The notes: generated by a model from the letters alone, not told the origin. A DNA stretch of 64,000 bases from Streptomyces griseofuscus (GCF_014673495.1 NZ_CP051006.1:2480001-2544000), one strand, 5' to 3'. Numbered from the stretch's first letter, positions 47,261 to 56,377 are shown. Translations and numbers: made by a program.

Positions 47261-47354
47261 GCGACGGCGGGTGTGACGACCTGCACCCGGGCCGACGCGC
47301 CATGGGAACCGCGGGGACGCCGCACACCGGCGACCGCACCGCCCGCGGGGCGGG

Positions 47355-48242
47355 TCAGTGCTCGCGCGGGGCGGGAACCACCCGCTCCACCTCGGGATGC
47401 GCCGTGAGCAGCTGGCGCATGGCGGCCTCCGCCGCGCCGCCGTCGCCGGTGCCGAGGGCGTCGACGATCCGCGCGTGCTGGGCGAGGGACGCGTCGTTCG
47501 GCCGGTCGCAGGCCGTGACCGGGCCGCCGGAGACCTGGAGGGCGGCGCCGACGATGCCGGAGAGGTGCTCCAGCATGCGGTTGCTCGCGACCTGGATGAG
47601 CAGCGCGTGGAACTCGGTGTCGGCGCGCGAGTAGGTGAGCGCGTCGCCCTGCGCCATGGCGTGGCTCATGATCTCCACCATGTCGGACAGGCGCTGCTGC
47701 ACCTCCTCGCGGCCGTGTCCGGCGGCGAGACGGGCGGCGAGCGGCTCGATGGTCCAGCGCAGCTCGCTGAGCTCGCGGCGCTGGTCGTCGCGCTGGGGGC
47801 CGAAGGCCCGCCACTCGATGATGTCCGGGTCGAGGAGGTTCCAGTCGCTGACCGGACGCACCCGCGTGCCCACGTTCGGCCGGGCGCTGACCAGGCCCTT
47901 GGCCTCCAGGACGCGGAGGGACTCGCGGACGACGGTGCGGGAGACCTCGAAGCGCTGGCCGATCTCCTCGGGCACCAGCGGACGGTCCGCGCCCAGGTCG
48001 CCCGAGACGATCATCTGACCCAGCTGCTGGACGAGTTGGCCGTGCAGCCCGCGGCCGCGGTTGCCCGCGGGCCGCCGGCCGACCCGGCCCAGCTCGGATT
48101 CGCCTCCGTCCCAGGCGGGCGTTCCGACGCGATCGCCCACCGGGGCGTCGCCGTAGGAGTAGCGGTCGAGTTCGCCCGGACCGACCAGACCGGAGTCGGT
48201 GGAACGGGCGGCGGTCATCATGGTGTGCGCAAGGGTACTCAC
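47355..48242 (-). CDS. whiH: WhiH sporulation regulator (GntR/FadR family)
   Basis: A 295-residue regulator needed for timely sporulation septation in aerial hyphae. An N-terminal extension of about 75 residues, typical of WhiH, precedes the winged helix (LVPEEIGQRFEVSRTVVRES followed by LRVLEAKGLV) and an FCD domain with metal-ligand candidates in YSRADTEFHALLIQVASN and QHARIVDALGTGD. I chose GTG 48242 because AAAGGA lies just upstream and the length equals the known protein; frames further upstream are noncoding. Expression is known to depend on sigma WhiG and to be autoregulated, and the upstream DNA shows candidates for both. Confidence 0.94.
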   Translation of the reverse strand: MSTLAHTMMTAARSTDSGLVGPGELDRYSYGDAPVGDRVGTPAWDGGESELGRVGRRPAGNRGRGLHGQLVQQLGQMIVSGDLGADRPLVPEEIGQRFEVSRTVVRESLRVLEAKGLVSARPNVGTRVRPVSDWNLLDPDIIEWRAFGPQRDDQRRELSELRWTIEPLAARLAAGHGREEVQQRLSDMVEIMSHAMAQGDALTYSRADTEFHALLIQVASNRMLEHLSGIVGAALQVSGGPVTACDRPNDASLAQHARIVDALGTGDGGAAEAAMRQLLTAHPEVERVVPAPREH

Positions 48243-48303
48243 GGATCCTTTGTCGGCGTCGTTTCCAACTCCCTTGAGGTCTTTGGTGAAAAGCACACGA
48301 AAG

Positions 48304-48317
48304 GGTGATCGCTCACC
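48304..48317. promoter_or_regulatory. Candidate WhiH autoregulatory operator
   Basis: GGTGA-TCGC-TCACC is a perfect 5-bp inverted repeat with a 4-nt spacer. It lies 62-75 nt upstream of the whiH start and just downstream of the WhiG-like -10 element. A repressor there would block transcription. WhiH autoregulation is established; this exact site is inference. Confidence 0.4.
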
Positions 48318-48334
48318 CCGTCGCAATTGACGCC

Positions 48335-48342
48335 TTATCGGA
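48335..48342 (-). promoter_or_regulatory. Sigma-WhiG-like -10 element of whiH
   Basis: TCCGATAA on the minus strand matches seven of eight positions of the WhiG (FliA-type) -10 element GCCGATAA. It would start transcription about 85 nt before the whiH GTG. A convincing TAAA -35 at 15 nt is not seen, so the call rests on the -10 element and the known dependence of whiH on WhiG. Confidence 0.5.
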
Positions 48343-48408
48343 AAGAAACGAGCTACCCACGGGGAGTTGTGGGCACAAGCGGCATCAGAACCGCAAGAAC
48401 CCCGGTCA

Positions 48409-50607
48409 TCAGGCCCTGGCGCGCAGGGTTGTGAACAGATACGCGCACAGCAGTGCCGCGAGGGACAACGCCATTGCGCCACCTACGGGTTGGACGAGTA
48501 TCCGCGCCACCGCGAGCAGGTACCGGTCCCCTCCGAACGGCCACTGGAGCAGGAACACCTCCCGCATCCGCGACGGGAGATCGGCCACCGTGCGCTCGGC
48601 CGGACCCCGGAACGCCGTGTGCATGAGGGGTACGACGGCCACGGGTACGGCGAGGACGGCGGCGAGCCCGCCCGAGGTGGAGCGGAAGACGCCGGCCGCG
48701 AGCACACCGGCCCAGGCACACCCGATGACGAGTGCGATCCAACTCGCGCTCAGCGAGAGCCAGTCATCGGGAACCTGGGTCAGCTCCCTGCCGTAGACGA
48801 GATAGAGCGCCTCGGCGTCGCAGCCCGCGACGAGGAAGGCGAGCAGTGCCGCGGTGGCGCCGGTGACGAGGAGTTTCGCGGTCAGCAGCCCGAGTCGGCG
48901 GGGCACGGTGCCGCGGTCCGCGGCGAGGGCGGGGTGGCGGAACTCGTCCCCGAAGGCCAGCGCCCCGAGCAGTCCGGCGGCGAGCGCGACGGGCGGCAGC
49001 GGCAGTTCCCGGGGCCAGGCCGCGAACAGCCGCGCCTGCGGGGTGTGGCCGATTCCGGCCAGCGCCACGGCGGTCAGCACGGACAGCACGAGCACCGCGC
49101 CGCAGGTCAGGAACCCGGTGCCGACGCCCGCGGCCCGCCGGATCTCGTATCGCAGGGGGCGTAGTGGGGTGGGGGCGGGACGGACGGAGATGGGGGGCGG
49201 GAGGGGGGAGTCCGTGTCGAAGGAGTGAGCGCCGGCGTCGTTCCCGCCGGTCCGGGTCTCGGGGCTCATCGTCCACGACTGACGGGCGAACGGGCTTCTG
49301 GCGCCGGGCAGGAGGGTGCGGAGGGCGGAGATGCGGGTGGTGGCGATGCGGGACGGGACGAGGCGGGTCGGAACGAGGCGTGCGTGGATGAGGCGTGTCC
49401 GGCCGGTTTCCGGCCTCCCGGGGTGGGGGGCGGCGGTCTCGGCGTCGACAGCCGCGCGCGCCTCGGCCCGGTGCGGGGCCTCGGCGGGCTCGGCCGACGA
49501 GGCCGGGCCCGGGGCTGATGCGGTCGAGAGCGCCGGTGCCGCCGAGGAGTTGGGCCGAGGCGGCCTCCGCGCGGCGGGGGCCGAGGTGGTGGACTCCGTG
49601 CGCGTCATGGTGAGCGGGTCCGACGCGGAGAAGCCGAACACGGTCTTCTCGCGCTCCGGTGGCGTACGACCGCCCGCCGGGCCGCCCACGGTCGGCGCAC
49701 GCTCGGACAGCGCGCCGTCCGCGGCGGAGCCGGGACCCATGTCGCCGATCTCGTCGGCGAGTTGGTGGACGAGGATGCCGTGCCGGAAGGCCGTCTCGCC
49801 GATCACCGAGGTCGTGGTGCCGTACACGGAGAGGCGGTTGCCGCCCTCACGTACGACCTCGACGGAACGACGGCCGGTGCGGGCCTCCTTGGTGAGCGCG
49901 GCCGCGAGGCGCCCGGCGTACGGACTGCGCACGGCCACGCGCGGGCGCAGCCGGGTGCGGGCGAACTCCCCGGCCGGCTGGTCGGCGACGAGCCTGCCCG
50001 CGTCGAGCGTGACGACCCGGTCGGCGATGCGCGCGGCCTCCCTCGGGTCGCCTGTGGTCGTCAGTACGGTGCCGCCCTGATCGGCGTGGGCGCGCAGCAT
50101 GCCGTGCAGCCACTGCGCCTCGCCGGGGGAGAGTCCGCGGGTGGGGTCGTCCAGGACGAGCGTGTGCGGGTCGGGCAGCAGGGCACAGGCCAGGCCGAGC
50201 CTGCGATCCATGCCGCGCGAGAGCGTGCCGAGCCGTTCCTCGCGGAAGCTGACGAGGCCGACGGCTTCGAGGACCTCGTCGGCGCGGCGCCCCGGGACGC
50301 CCGACGCCGCGCACAGCATGCGCAGATGTCCGCGGACCGAGCGGGCCGGATGCCCCGGTACGTCGCCGAGCAGCACGCCGACCTCACGTGCCGGATGGGC
50401 GATCCGGTACAGGGGCCGTCCCCTGAAGTAGGTGATGCCGCGACCGGGGCGCAGGGCGAGCATCAGCCTCAGGGCCGTGGTCTTGCCCGCACCGGTGGCC
50501 CCCAGGAGCACGGTGATCCGGCCGGCGCGCGCTTCGAAGGAGACGTCGTCGACAGCGGGCGGCCGCGCCTTGCGGGAGGTGCTGGTTAGTCCGAAGGCTT
50601 GGATCAC
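48409..50607 (-). CDS. ABC transporter, ATPase fused to membrane domain
   Basis: A 732-residue fusion. The N-terminal ATPase (about 1-225) has Walker A LGATGAGKTT, signature LSRGMDRRLGLA and a Walker B reading LVLDDPTRGLSP. The residue after the Walker B Asp is Asp where Glu is normal, so hydrolysis may be slow. A C-terminal ATPase extension follows, then about 170 residues of Pro/Ala/Ser-rich linker (about 310-480), then six hydrophobic segments (about 500-732) resembling ABC-2 permeases. I chose GTG 50607. It lies upstream of whiH in the same direction. Function unknown; export or cell-envelope roles are plausible. Confidence 0.82.
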   Translation of the reverse strand: MIQAFGLTSTSRKARPPAVDDVSFEARAGRITVLLGATGAGKTTALRLMLALRPGRGITYFRGRPLYRIAHPAREVGVLLGDVPGHPARSVRGHLRMLCAASGVPGRRADEVLEAVGLVSFREERLGTLSRGMDRRLGLACALLPDPHTLVLDDPTRGLSPGEAQWLHGMLRAHADQGGTVLTTTGDPREAARIADRVVTLDAGRLVADQPAGEFARTRLRPRVAVRSPYAGRLAAALTKEARTGRRSVEVVREGGNRLSVYGTTTSVIGETAFRHGILVHQLADEIGDMGPGSAADGALSERAPTVGGPAGGRTPPEREKTVFGFSASDPLTMTRTESTTSAPAARRPPRPNSSAAPALSTASAPGPASSAEPAEAPHRAEARAAVDAETAAPHPGRPETGRTRLIHARLVPTRLVPSRIATTRISALRTLLPGARSPFARQSWTMSPETRTGGNDAGAHSFDTDSPLPPPISVRPAPTPLRPLRYEIRRAAGVGTGFLTCGAVLVLSVLTAVALAGIGHTPQARLFAAWPRELPLPPVALAAGLLGALAFGDEFRHPALAADRGTVPRRLGLLTAKLLVTGATAALLAFLVAGCDAEALYLVYGRELTQVPDDWLSLSASWIALVIGCAWAGVLAAGVFRSTSGGLAAVLAVPVAVVPLMHTAFRGPAERTVADLPSRMREVFLLQWPFGGDRYLLAVARILVQPVGGAMALSLAALLCAYLFTTLRARA

Positions 50608-50755
50608 CTGCACCAAGATAGCGTGCGATGTCCGGTTTTTTGGTGTATGGGGCGGTTTGGCGATGCATGCCACGCCCCTGCACCCGTGCCTGTCCACCGT
50701 TCGACGCAACGGGGGTCCTGCCCTTTGCGCCCACGCCCGGGCTCCGCGGCGCCGG

Positions 50756-51514
50756 TCAGACCTCGGGGCGCAGCATCGGCGGGTTGAGCAGCGTGGCGCC
50801 ACCGGCCCTGAAGAGCTGGGCCGGGCGGCCGCCCTGGCGTGTGGTCGTGCCTCCCGTCGGGACGAGGAACCCGGGGGTTCCGGTGACCTTGCGGTGGAAG
50901 TTGCGCGGGTCGAGGGCCACCCCCCACACCGCTTCGTACACCCGGCGCAGCTCGCCGACGGTGAACTCGGGCGGGCAGAACGCGGTGGCCAGCGAGGAGT
51001 ACTCGATCTTGGAGCGGGCCCGCTCCACGCCGTCGGCGAGGATCTGGGCGTGGTCGAAGGCCAGTGGCGCGACGGGCTCGCCGTCGCGGCCGTAGCCGCC
51101 CTGCTGGAGCAGTTCCTCGACCGGGGCCCAGCGCGCATTGCTGGCGTCGCCGCCCGCGCGGGGTGCGGGCAGGTCGGGGGCGAGCGCGAGGTGCGCCACG
51201 CTGACCACACGCATCCGCGGGTCCCGGTCGGGGTCGCCGTAGGTGGCGAGTTGCTCCAGGTGCGCTCCGTTGTCCTGGGCCGGGGTCGAGGGGTCGTGCG
51301 CGTGCAGCCCGGTCTCCTCGGCCAGTTCGCGCGCCGCCGCCTGGCTCAGGTCCTCGTCGGCCCGTACGAAGCCGCCGGGCAGCGCCCATCGACCCTGGAA
51401 GGGTGACTCGCCCCGGCGGACCGCCAACGCGCACAGCGCATGACGGCGAACGGTCAGCACGACCAGGTCCACGGTGACGGCGAAGGGCGGAAAGGCTGAC
51501 GGGTCGTAGGGCAT
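50756..51514 (-). CDS. NUDIX protein with C-terminal winged helix (NrtR-like)
   Basis: A 252-residue protein. The NUDIX domain (about 10-140) has LPGGFVRADEDLSQAAAREL and AEETGL, that is GX5EX7REUXEE with all acidic residues. The C-terminal part (about 150-235, FTVGELRRVYEAVWG and RNFHRKVTGTPGFLVP) is the winged helix of the NrtR/NUDIX-regulator family. Such proteins either hydrolyse ADP-ribose or repress NAD genes in response to it. No NAD gene is adjacent. Confidence 0.85.
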   Translation of the reverse strand: MPYDPSAFPPFAVTVDLVVLTVRRHALCALAVRRGESPFQGRWALPGGFVRADEDLSQAAARELAEETGLHAHDPSTPAQDNGAHLEQLATYGDPDRDPRMRVVSVAHLALAPDLPAPRAGGDASNARWAPVEELLQQGGYGRDGEPVAPLAFDHAQILADGVERARSKIEYSSLATAFCPPEFTVGELRRVYEAVWGVALDPRNFHRKVTGTPGFLVPTGGTTTRQGGRPAQLFRAGGATLLNPPMLRPEV

Positions 51515-51622
51515 GCCGCGATCATAGTCGTCTTCCTGACGATAAACACGCCCTTCGCCGGCGGCACCGCCGGTGCTTCCGCTTCGTCGCGTTATGGGAG
51601 GCGAGGCAGGTTCCCGTCCGGT

Positions 51623-53044
51623 TCAGGTCGTGGTCTCCTCCGTTCCCTTGGCGGGCATGCGGGTGCCCGCCGGGTGCCGGGTGCTCGCGCGCGGAGCCCG
51701 GCCGGCGGCCTGACCGGGGCTCGCCGGACGACGCCGCTGCCCGGGCACGCGGGCGGCGCGGGGGCCGTCCCCGGCGGCGGCGAGGGCGGACCGCAACCGG
51801 CGCCTGCGACGGATGCGCGCGGCCGGATCCGGTTCGCCTGCGGGTGCCGGGCCAGCCATGCTTTCCGCGCGTCCCGGGGGTTCGGTCGCCCCCGAGGCGT
51901 CTGCCGAAGGTTCCGCGCCCGGCGCTCCCCCGGGGCGCCCCACCCGCAGGCACCGGCGGATCGATTCCACGTCCAGTCCCTCATTGCACGCCTGGTGCAG
52001 AAGGCGGGCGAAGAGGTAGTCAGGGTCGGCGCCCAGCGCCATGGCCAGGGCCTCGCGGGCTTCGAGTTCATCGCCCATGGACCAGGCGACCCAGCCGGCC
52101 AGGGTCAGCGGAGGGGCGGCGTGCTCGGCGTACGGACCGACGCAGCGGCGGGCGAGGGCGCGCCAGAGCCGGAGCGCGGGGGCCGCTTCGTCGCCCTCCA
52201 TCCAGGCGGCGGCGCGGTCGCGGGTGTTGCGGTCCTGGAGGCCGAGGATCAGCCGGGCCGCCTCGTCGTGTCCGATCAGGCCGTCGTCGCGCAGGTCGGC
52301 CGGGAGGGCGCCCGCGACCGGGGTCGCCGCGGCGAGGCGGTGGATGACGCGCTCGGCGAGGACGATGGTCTCCTCGGCGACCTCCGCGCGCCCCGCCTCG
52401 TCGAGGATGCGGGGCACCAGGGCCAGCCCGCCCGCGTCGAGGGCGACCTCCTGCTCCCGTGCCGCGGCGGCCTCCCAGGGCTGGAGCCGGGCGCGCAACT
52501 CCTTGAGGGTGCCCCGGACTTGGATGCCGGCGTAGGTGGCCGCGGCGGCGAGGACGGAGGTGCCGGGCAGGCCCATCGGCGTACCGTCCTCGGGGCAGCA
52601 GTCCTCGGCGGGGCAGCAGTACGACCAATAGCGGCCGTCGGAGATGCAGAGTGCCTCGATGACCGGCACGTCCAGGTCGCCGCACTGGATGCGCAGCAGA
52701 TGGGCGAGGCGGGCGAGACGGCGTTTGACGTCCCGGCCGCGCTCTCCCGGGGCGGGTTCCTGGCAGACGTAGGCCACCAGCTGTTCGGGTTTGGCGCCCC
52801 GCCGCTCGCTGCTGGTGACCAGGCCCCGGGCCAGCTGCCGGGCGGCCTCCTCCCAGTCCTCCTCGTGCGCGGGGATGCCGAGCCGGGCCCGGCCGCCGAA
52901 CCTGCCCTTGCCGTCGCTGTCGTGCAAGGCGACCAGGACCATGCTGTCCTCCGGTCGGTAGCCCAGCAGATAGGGCAGGGCGTCGGCCAGTTCGGCCGGG
53001 CTGCGCAGGGTGACCTGCGCGGTGGTTTCGCTGTGATTCGTCAT
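51623..53044 (-). CDS. DUF4192 domain protein
   Basis: A 473-residue actinobacterial protein of unknown function. The N-terminal 370 residues are DUF4192: VTLRSPAELADALPYLLGYR, MVLVALHDSDGKGRFGGRAR, and a Cys-rich segment YWSYCCPAEDCCPEDGTPMG that could bind a metal. A helical repeat-like region with GWVAWSMGDELEAREALAMA (TPR-like) follows. The last 100 residues are Arg/Pro/Ala-rich and basic, possibly nucleic-acid binding. ATG 53044 starts the fold. It diverges from recQ over 133 bp. Confidence 0.8.
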   Translation of the reverse strand: MTNHSETTAQVTLRSPAELADALPYLLGYRPEDSMVLVALHDSDGKGRFGGRARLGIPAHEEDWEEAARQLARGLVTSSERRGAKPEQLVAYVCQEPAPGERGRDVKRRLARLAHLLRIQCGDLDVPVIEALCISDGRYWSYCCPAEDCCPEDGTPMGLPGTSVLAAAATYAGIQVRGTLKELRARLQPWEAAAAREQEVALDAGGLALVPRILDEAGRAEVAEETIVLAERVIHRLAAATPVAGALPADLRDDGLIGHDEAARLILGLQDRNTRDRAAAWMEGDEAAPALRLWRALARRCVGPYAEHAAPPLTLAGWVAWSMGDELEAREALAMALGADPDYLFARLLHQACNEGLDVESIRRCLRVGRPGGAPGAEPSADASGATEPPGRAESMAGPAPAGEPDPAARIRRRRRLRSALAAAGDGPRAARVPGQRRRPASPGQAAGRAPRASTRHPAGTRMPAKGTEETTT

Positions 53045-53177
53045 GCGCCGACGATCTCGCGGATCCCGCGAACCCGCTCGGGCCTGTGGATAAGTCGAAT
53101 CAGGGACACGACAAGCCGTCGAGGGTTGTCCACAGATCTGCGGGCGGCCCGCCCGTTCGTCGGTCCCGTCCTGTTGT

Positions 53178-55358
53178 ATGGAACGCATGGAGCACGAGCA
53201 CACGAGCAACGCGGATCTCCGGGCAGGGGCGGATGCCGTCCTCGCCCGGCTCGTCGGGGACACCACGGGCGCCGCCCGGCTGCGCGAGGACCAGTGGCGG
53301 GCCATCGAGGCGCTGGTCGCCGACCGGCGCCGGGCGCTGGTCGTGCAGCGCACGGGATGGGGCAAGTCCGCGGTGTACTTCGTGGCGACCTCGCTGCTGC
53401 GGGCCCGGGGCAGCGGGCCGACCGTGATCGTCTCGCCGCTGCTCGCGCTCATGCGCAACCAGGTGGAGGCGGCGGCCCGCGCCGGTATCCACGCCCGGAC
53501 CATCAACTCCTCGAACACCGAGGAGTGGGAGGACGTGCAGGCCGCGATCGCCGCCGGCGAGGTCGATGTCCTACTCGTCTCGCCCGAGCGGCTCAACAAC
53601 CCCGACTTCCGCGACCAGGTCCTGCCCAAGCTGTCCGCGGCGACCGGACTGCTGGTCGTGGACGAGGCGCACTGCATCTCCGACTGGGGCCACGACTTCC
53701 GCCCCGACTACCGGCGGCTGCGCACCATGCTCGCCGACCTCCCGCCCGGCGTCCCCGTGCTGGCCACGACCGCGACGGCCAACGCCCGGGTGACCGCCGA
53801 CGTCGCCGAGCAGCTGGGCACCGGTGGCGGCTCCGACGCGCTGGTGCTGCGCGGCCCGCTGGACCGGGAGAGCCTGAGCCTCGGGGTGCTGCGGCTCCCG
53901 GACGCGGCGCACCGGATGGCCTGGCTCGCCGACCATCTCGACGATCTGCCGGGCTCCGGCATCATCTACACCCTCACGGTCGCCGCCGCCGAGGAGGTCA
54001 CCGCGTTCCTGCGGCAGCGGGGCCACACCGTCGCCTCGTACACGGGCCGGACGGAGAACGCCGACCGGCAGCAGGCGGAGGAGGATCTGCTGGCCAACCG
54101 GGTCAAGGCGCTGGTCGCCACCTCCGCGCTCGGCATGGGCTTCGACAAGCCCGATCTCGGATTCGTGGTCCATCTCGGCTCGCCCTCCTCCCCCATCGCC
54201 TACTACCAGCAGGTGGGCCGCGCAGGGCGCGGGGTGGAGCACGCGGAGGTGCTGCTGCTGCCGGGCCGGGAGGACGAGGCGATCTGGGAGTACTTCGCCT
54301 CGCTCGCCTTCCCCTCCGAGGAACTGGTGCGGCGCACCCTGGACGTCCTCGCCCGCGCGGACAAGCCCCTGTCCCTGCCCGCCCTGGAGCCCCTGGTCGA
54401 GCTGCGCCGCTCCCGCCTGGAGACCATGCTCAAGGTCCTCGACGTGGACGGGGCGGTGCGCCGGGTCAAGGGCGGCTGGCTCGCGACCGGGCAGCCGTGG
54501 TCGTACGACGCCGAGCGGTACGCGTGGGTGGCGCGGCAGCGGGCGGCCGAGCAGCAGGCGATGCGCGCGTACGCGAGCACCACCGAGTGCCGGATGGAGT
54601 TCCTGCAAAGGCAGCTGGACGACGAGGGGGCCAAGCCGTGCGGCCGCTGCGACAACTGCGCAGGGCCGCGCTTCGCGGCCGACGCCTCCTCGGCGGCCCT
54701 CGACGCGGCACGCAGTGATCTGGGCCGCGCGGGGGTGGAGGTGGAGCCCCGGCGGATGTGGCCGACCGGGCTCGGGGCCATCGGGATCGGCCTCAAGGGG
54801 CGTATTCCGGCCGGTGAGCAGGCGGCGCCGGGGCGGGCGCTGGGGCGGCTCTCGGACATCGGCTGGGGCAATCGGCTCCGCCCGCTGCTCGCGCCGCGGA
54901 CGCCGGACGGGCCCGTGCCGGACGACGTGGCCCGCGCCGTGATCGAGGTGCTGGCCGACTGGGCCAAGGGACCCGGTGGCTGGGCGCCCGGGGCCGAGAG
55001 CGCCCAGCCGAGGCCGGTGGGAGTGGTCACCGTCGCCTCACGCACCCGGCCTCAGCTCGTGCGCTCCCTGGGCGCGCGGATCGCGGAGACCGGGCGGCTG
55101 CCGCTGCTGGGGTCCGTGACGTACGACGAGGACGCGCCCCGGGTGTCGCGCAGCAACAGCGCGCAGCGGCTCAAGGCGCTCGACGGCGCGTTGGCGGTGC
55201 CGCCCGCCCTCGCGACGGCACTGGCCGAGGCGAACGGTCCGGTGCTGCTGATCGACGACTTCACGGAGACCGGCTGGACCCTCGCGGTCGCGGCACGTCT
55301 GCTCCGCCGGGCCGGTGCGAAGGGGGTACTGCCGCTCGTCCTCGCGGTGCAGGGGTGA
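53178..55358 (+). CDS. recQ: RecQ-family ATP-dependent DNA helicase with phosphoribosyltransferase-like tail
   Basis: A 726-residue helicase. Motif I is QRTGWGKSAVYF (57-68), motif II is VVDEAHCISDWGHDFRPDYR, and motif VI is YYQQVGRAGRG. RecQ-type zinc ligands are visible in CRMEF and CGRCDNCAG. After about residue 520 the protein departs from classic RecQ. No HRDC domain is seen, and the C-terminus has VLLIDDFTETGWTLAVAARL, which looks like the PRPP-binding loop of phosphoribosyltransferases (ComF-like). This architecture recurs in actinobacteria. Start ATG 53178 or ATG 53187; the latter has GGAACGC upstream. Confidence 0.88.
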   Translation: MERMEHEHTSNADLRAGADAVLARLVGDTTGAARLREDQWRAIEALVADRRRALVVQRTGWGKSAVYFVATSLLRARGSGPTVIVSPLLALMRNQVEAAARAGIHARTINSSNTEEWEDVQAAIAAGEVDVLLVSPERLNNPDFRDQVLPKLSAATGLLVVDEAHCISDWGHDFRPDYRRLRTMLADLPPGVPVLATTATANARVTADVAEQLGTGGGSDALVLRGPLDRESLSLGVLRLPDAAHRMAWLADHLDDLPGSGIIYTLTVAAAEEVTAFLRQRGHTVASYTGRTENADRQQAEEDLLANRVKALVATSALGMGFDKPDLGFVVHLGSPSSPIAYYQQVGRAGRGVEHAEVLLLPGREDEAIWEYFASLAFPSEELVRRTLDVLARADKPLSLPALEPLVELRRSRLETMLKVLDVDGAVRRVKGGWLATGQPWSYDAERYAWVARQRAAEQQAMRAYASTTECRMEFLQRQLDDEGAKPCGRCDNCAGPRFAADASSAALDAARSDLGRAGVEVEPRRMWPTGLGAIGIGLKGRIPAGEQAAPGRALGRLSDIGWGNRLRPLLAPRTPDGPVPDDVARAVIEVLADWAKGPGGWAPGAESAQPRPVGVVTVASRTRPQLVRSLGARIAETGRLPLLGSVTYDEDAPRVSRSNSAQRLKALDGALAVPPALATALAEANGPVLLIDDFTETGWTLAVAARLLRRAGAKGVLPLVLAVQG

Positions 55359-55439
55359 CCGGGGTGGGGGCCCGGCGCGCGGCTTCGGATCGGCAGCACC
55401 GGGTGCTCGGCTCGGGGGGCGGGGGCGCGCAGCCCTGAA

Positions 55440-56090
55440 GGGGGCGGCCAGCTTGGAAGTGGGGAGCAGCTGGTTTCGGAGGGTCGGGAGCGTTCGGCCC
55501 GGTGGTCGGGAGGGTGCGCCGCCCGGAAGAGAGGCGCAGACCGGAAAGGCCGGGAAAGCCTGCGCGGAAGGTCGGGCGCGGTCGGCGCGCGGTCGGGGGG
55601 TGCTCGGCACGGGGACGGGGAGTGCTCGGCGCGGAGGGTCGGAGGGTGATCTGCCCGGCAGGTCGAGTGGGCCAGCCCGGGAGGTCCGGGGTGGCCGGCT
55701 CGGAAGGTCGGGGAGAAGCCGACTCGGAAAGTCGGGGCAGCCGGCCCGGAAGGTCAGGCGGCCGGCCCGGAAGGTCAGCGCGGTCGGCCCGGAGAATCGG
55801 GGGCGGCCCGGAGAATCGGGGGCGGCCGGTCCGCAACCCGGCCGGTGTCGGCCCGAACGCCGGGCAGCGTCGACCCCCCGAAGAGCTCGACCCCCGTCGG
55901 CCCGGACACCGGACGTTGTAGGCCCGCGGCTCGGCCGGTGTCAGCCTGAAGAGGCTCAGCCGATGTCAGCTCGAAGATGCTCAGCCGGTACCGGCTCGAA
56001 CGCCGAGCGGTCCCGGCCCCAAGCCCAGCCGATCTCGGCCCGGAGGCCAACCCACATCGGCCCGAAACTCAGCCGGTATCGGCCCGAACG
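55440..56090. repeat. Degenerate tandem repeats, two families
   Basis: Left part: copies of GCCGGCCCGGAAGGTC(A/G) at about 21-24 bp periods (for example starts at 55740 and 55761), then an exact 19-bp duplication of GGCCCGGAGAATCGGGGGC at 55786 and 55805. Right part: copies of GCTCAGCCGRTNTCGGCYCGAA, three at exactly 25-bp spacing (55929-56003), then decayed ones to about 56090. Neither family shows CRISPR-like spacers. The pattern suggests replication-slippage growth of noncoding or former coding DNA. Confidence 0.6.
55929..56003. repeat. Three 25-bp tandem copies
   Basis: Consecutive units begin GCTCGGCCGGTGTCAGCC, GCTCAGCCGATGTCAGCT and GCTCAGCCGGTACCGGCT, each exactly 25 bp long. They are the best-preserved members of the right-hand repeat family. 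Confidence 0.7.
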
Positions 56091-56377
56091 GCAGGCGTTG
56101 TCGGTTCGATGGGCAGGGCGTGTTCGGGGTAGCAGCTCTGGAGACGCGCGGGCGCTCCATGCGTCATCCGGTGGAGCCCTGGGTAGGGATATAAGCCACG
56201 CACCACCCGATACCCGGCGGCGGCCCCAATTGCTCGTTGCCGCATTCCAGTTCGACAGGAAGAATTGAGATCCGCTCCCCGCACGGTCGGTCCGTGATCC
56301 GGTTGGGCTTCGCTGCGGTGCGCGGTCCCCGAATCCGACCTCGCCCGCTGTGTGGGCGCGTAGCCGAAGGGAGGAAC

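Larger units (their letters stand above)
46947..47354. other. hrdB promoter and leader region
   Basis: These 408 bases lie between whiH and hrdB (both minus). They hold the whiH terminator, the hrdB promoters and a leader of up to about 150-200 nt. A SigR-like hexamer pair is noted at 47099-47125. No small gene is evident. Confidence 0.6.
55359..56377. other. One-kilobase noncoding region after recQ
   Basis: Between the recQ stop and the next gene lie 1019 bases with no credible gene. About 650 of them (55440-56090) are degenerate tandem repeats, described separately. The remaining right part (56100-56377) holds the promoter and leader of the downstream gene. Confidence 0.65.

Noticed and set aside
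51674..54718. Plus-strand open frame of about 1000 codons across the DUF4192 and recQ genes
   Set aside because: It runs antisense to one real gene and out of frame through the other, and its Gly/Arg/Pro-rich translation is typical of shadow frames.
55440..56090. Repeat tract considered as a CRISPR array
   Set aside because: Units are contiguous and degenerate with no spacers, and no cas genes are present.
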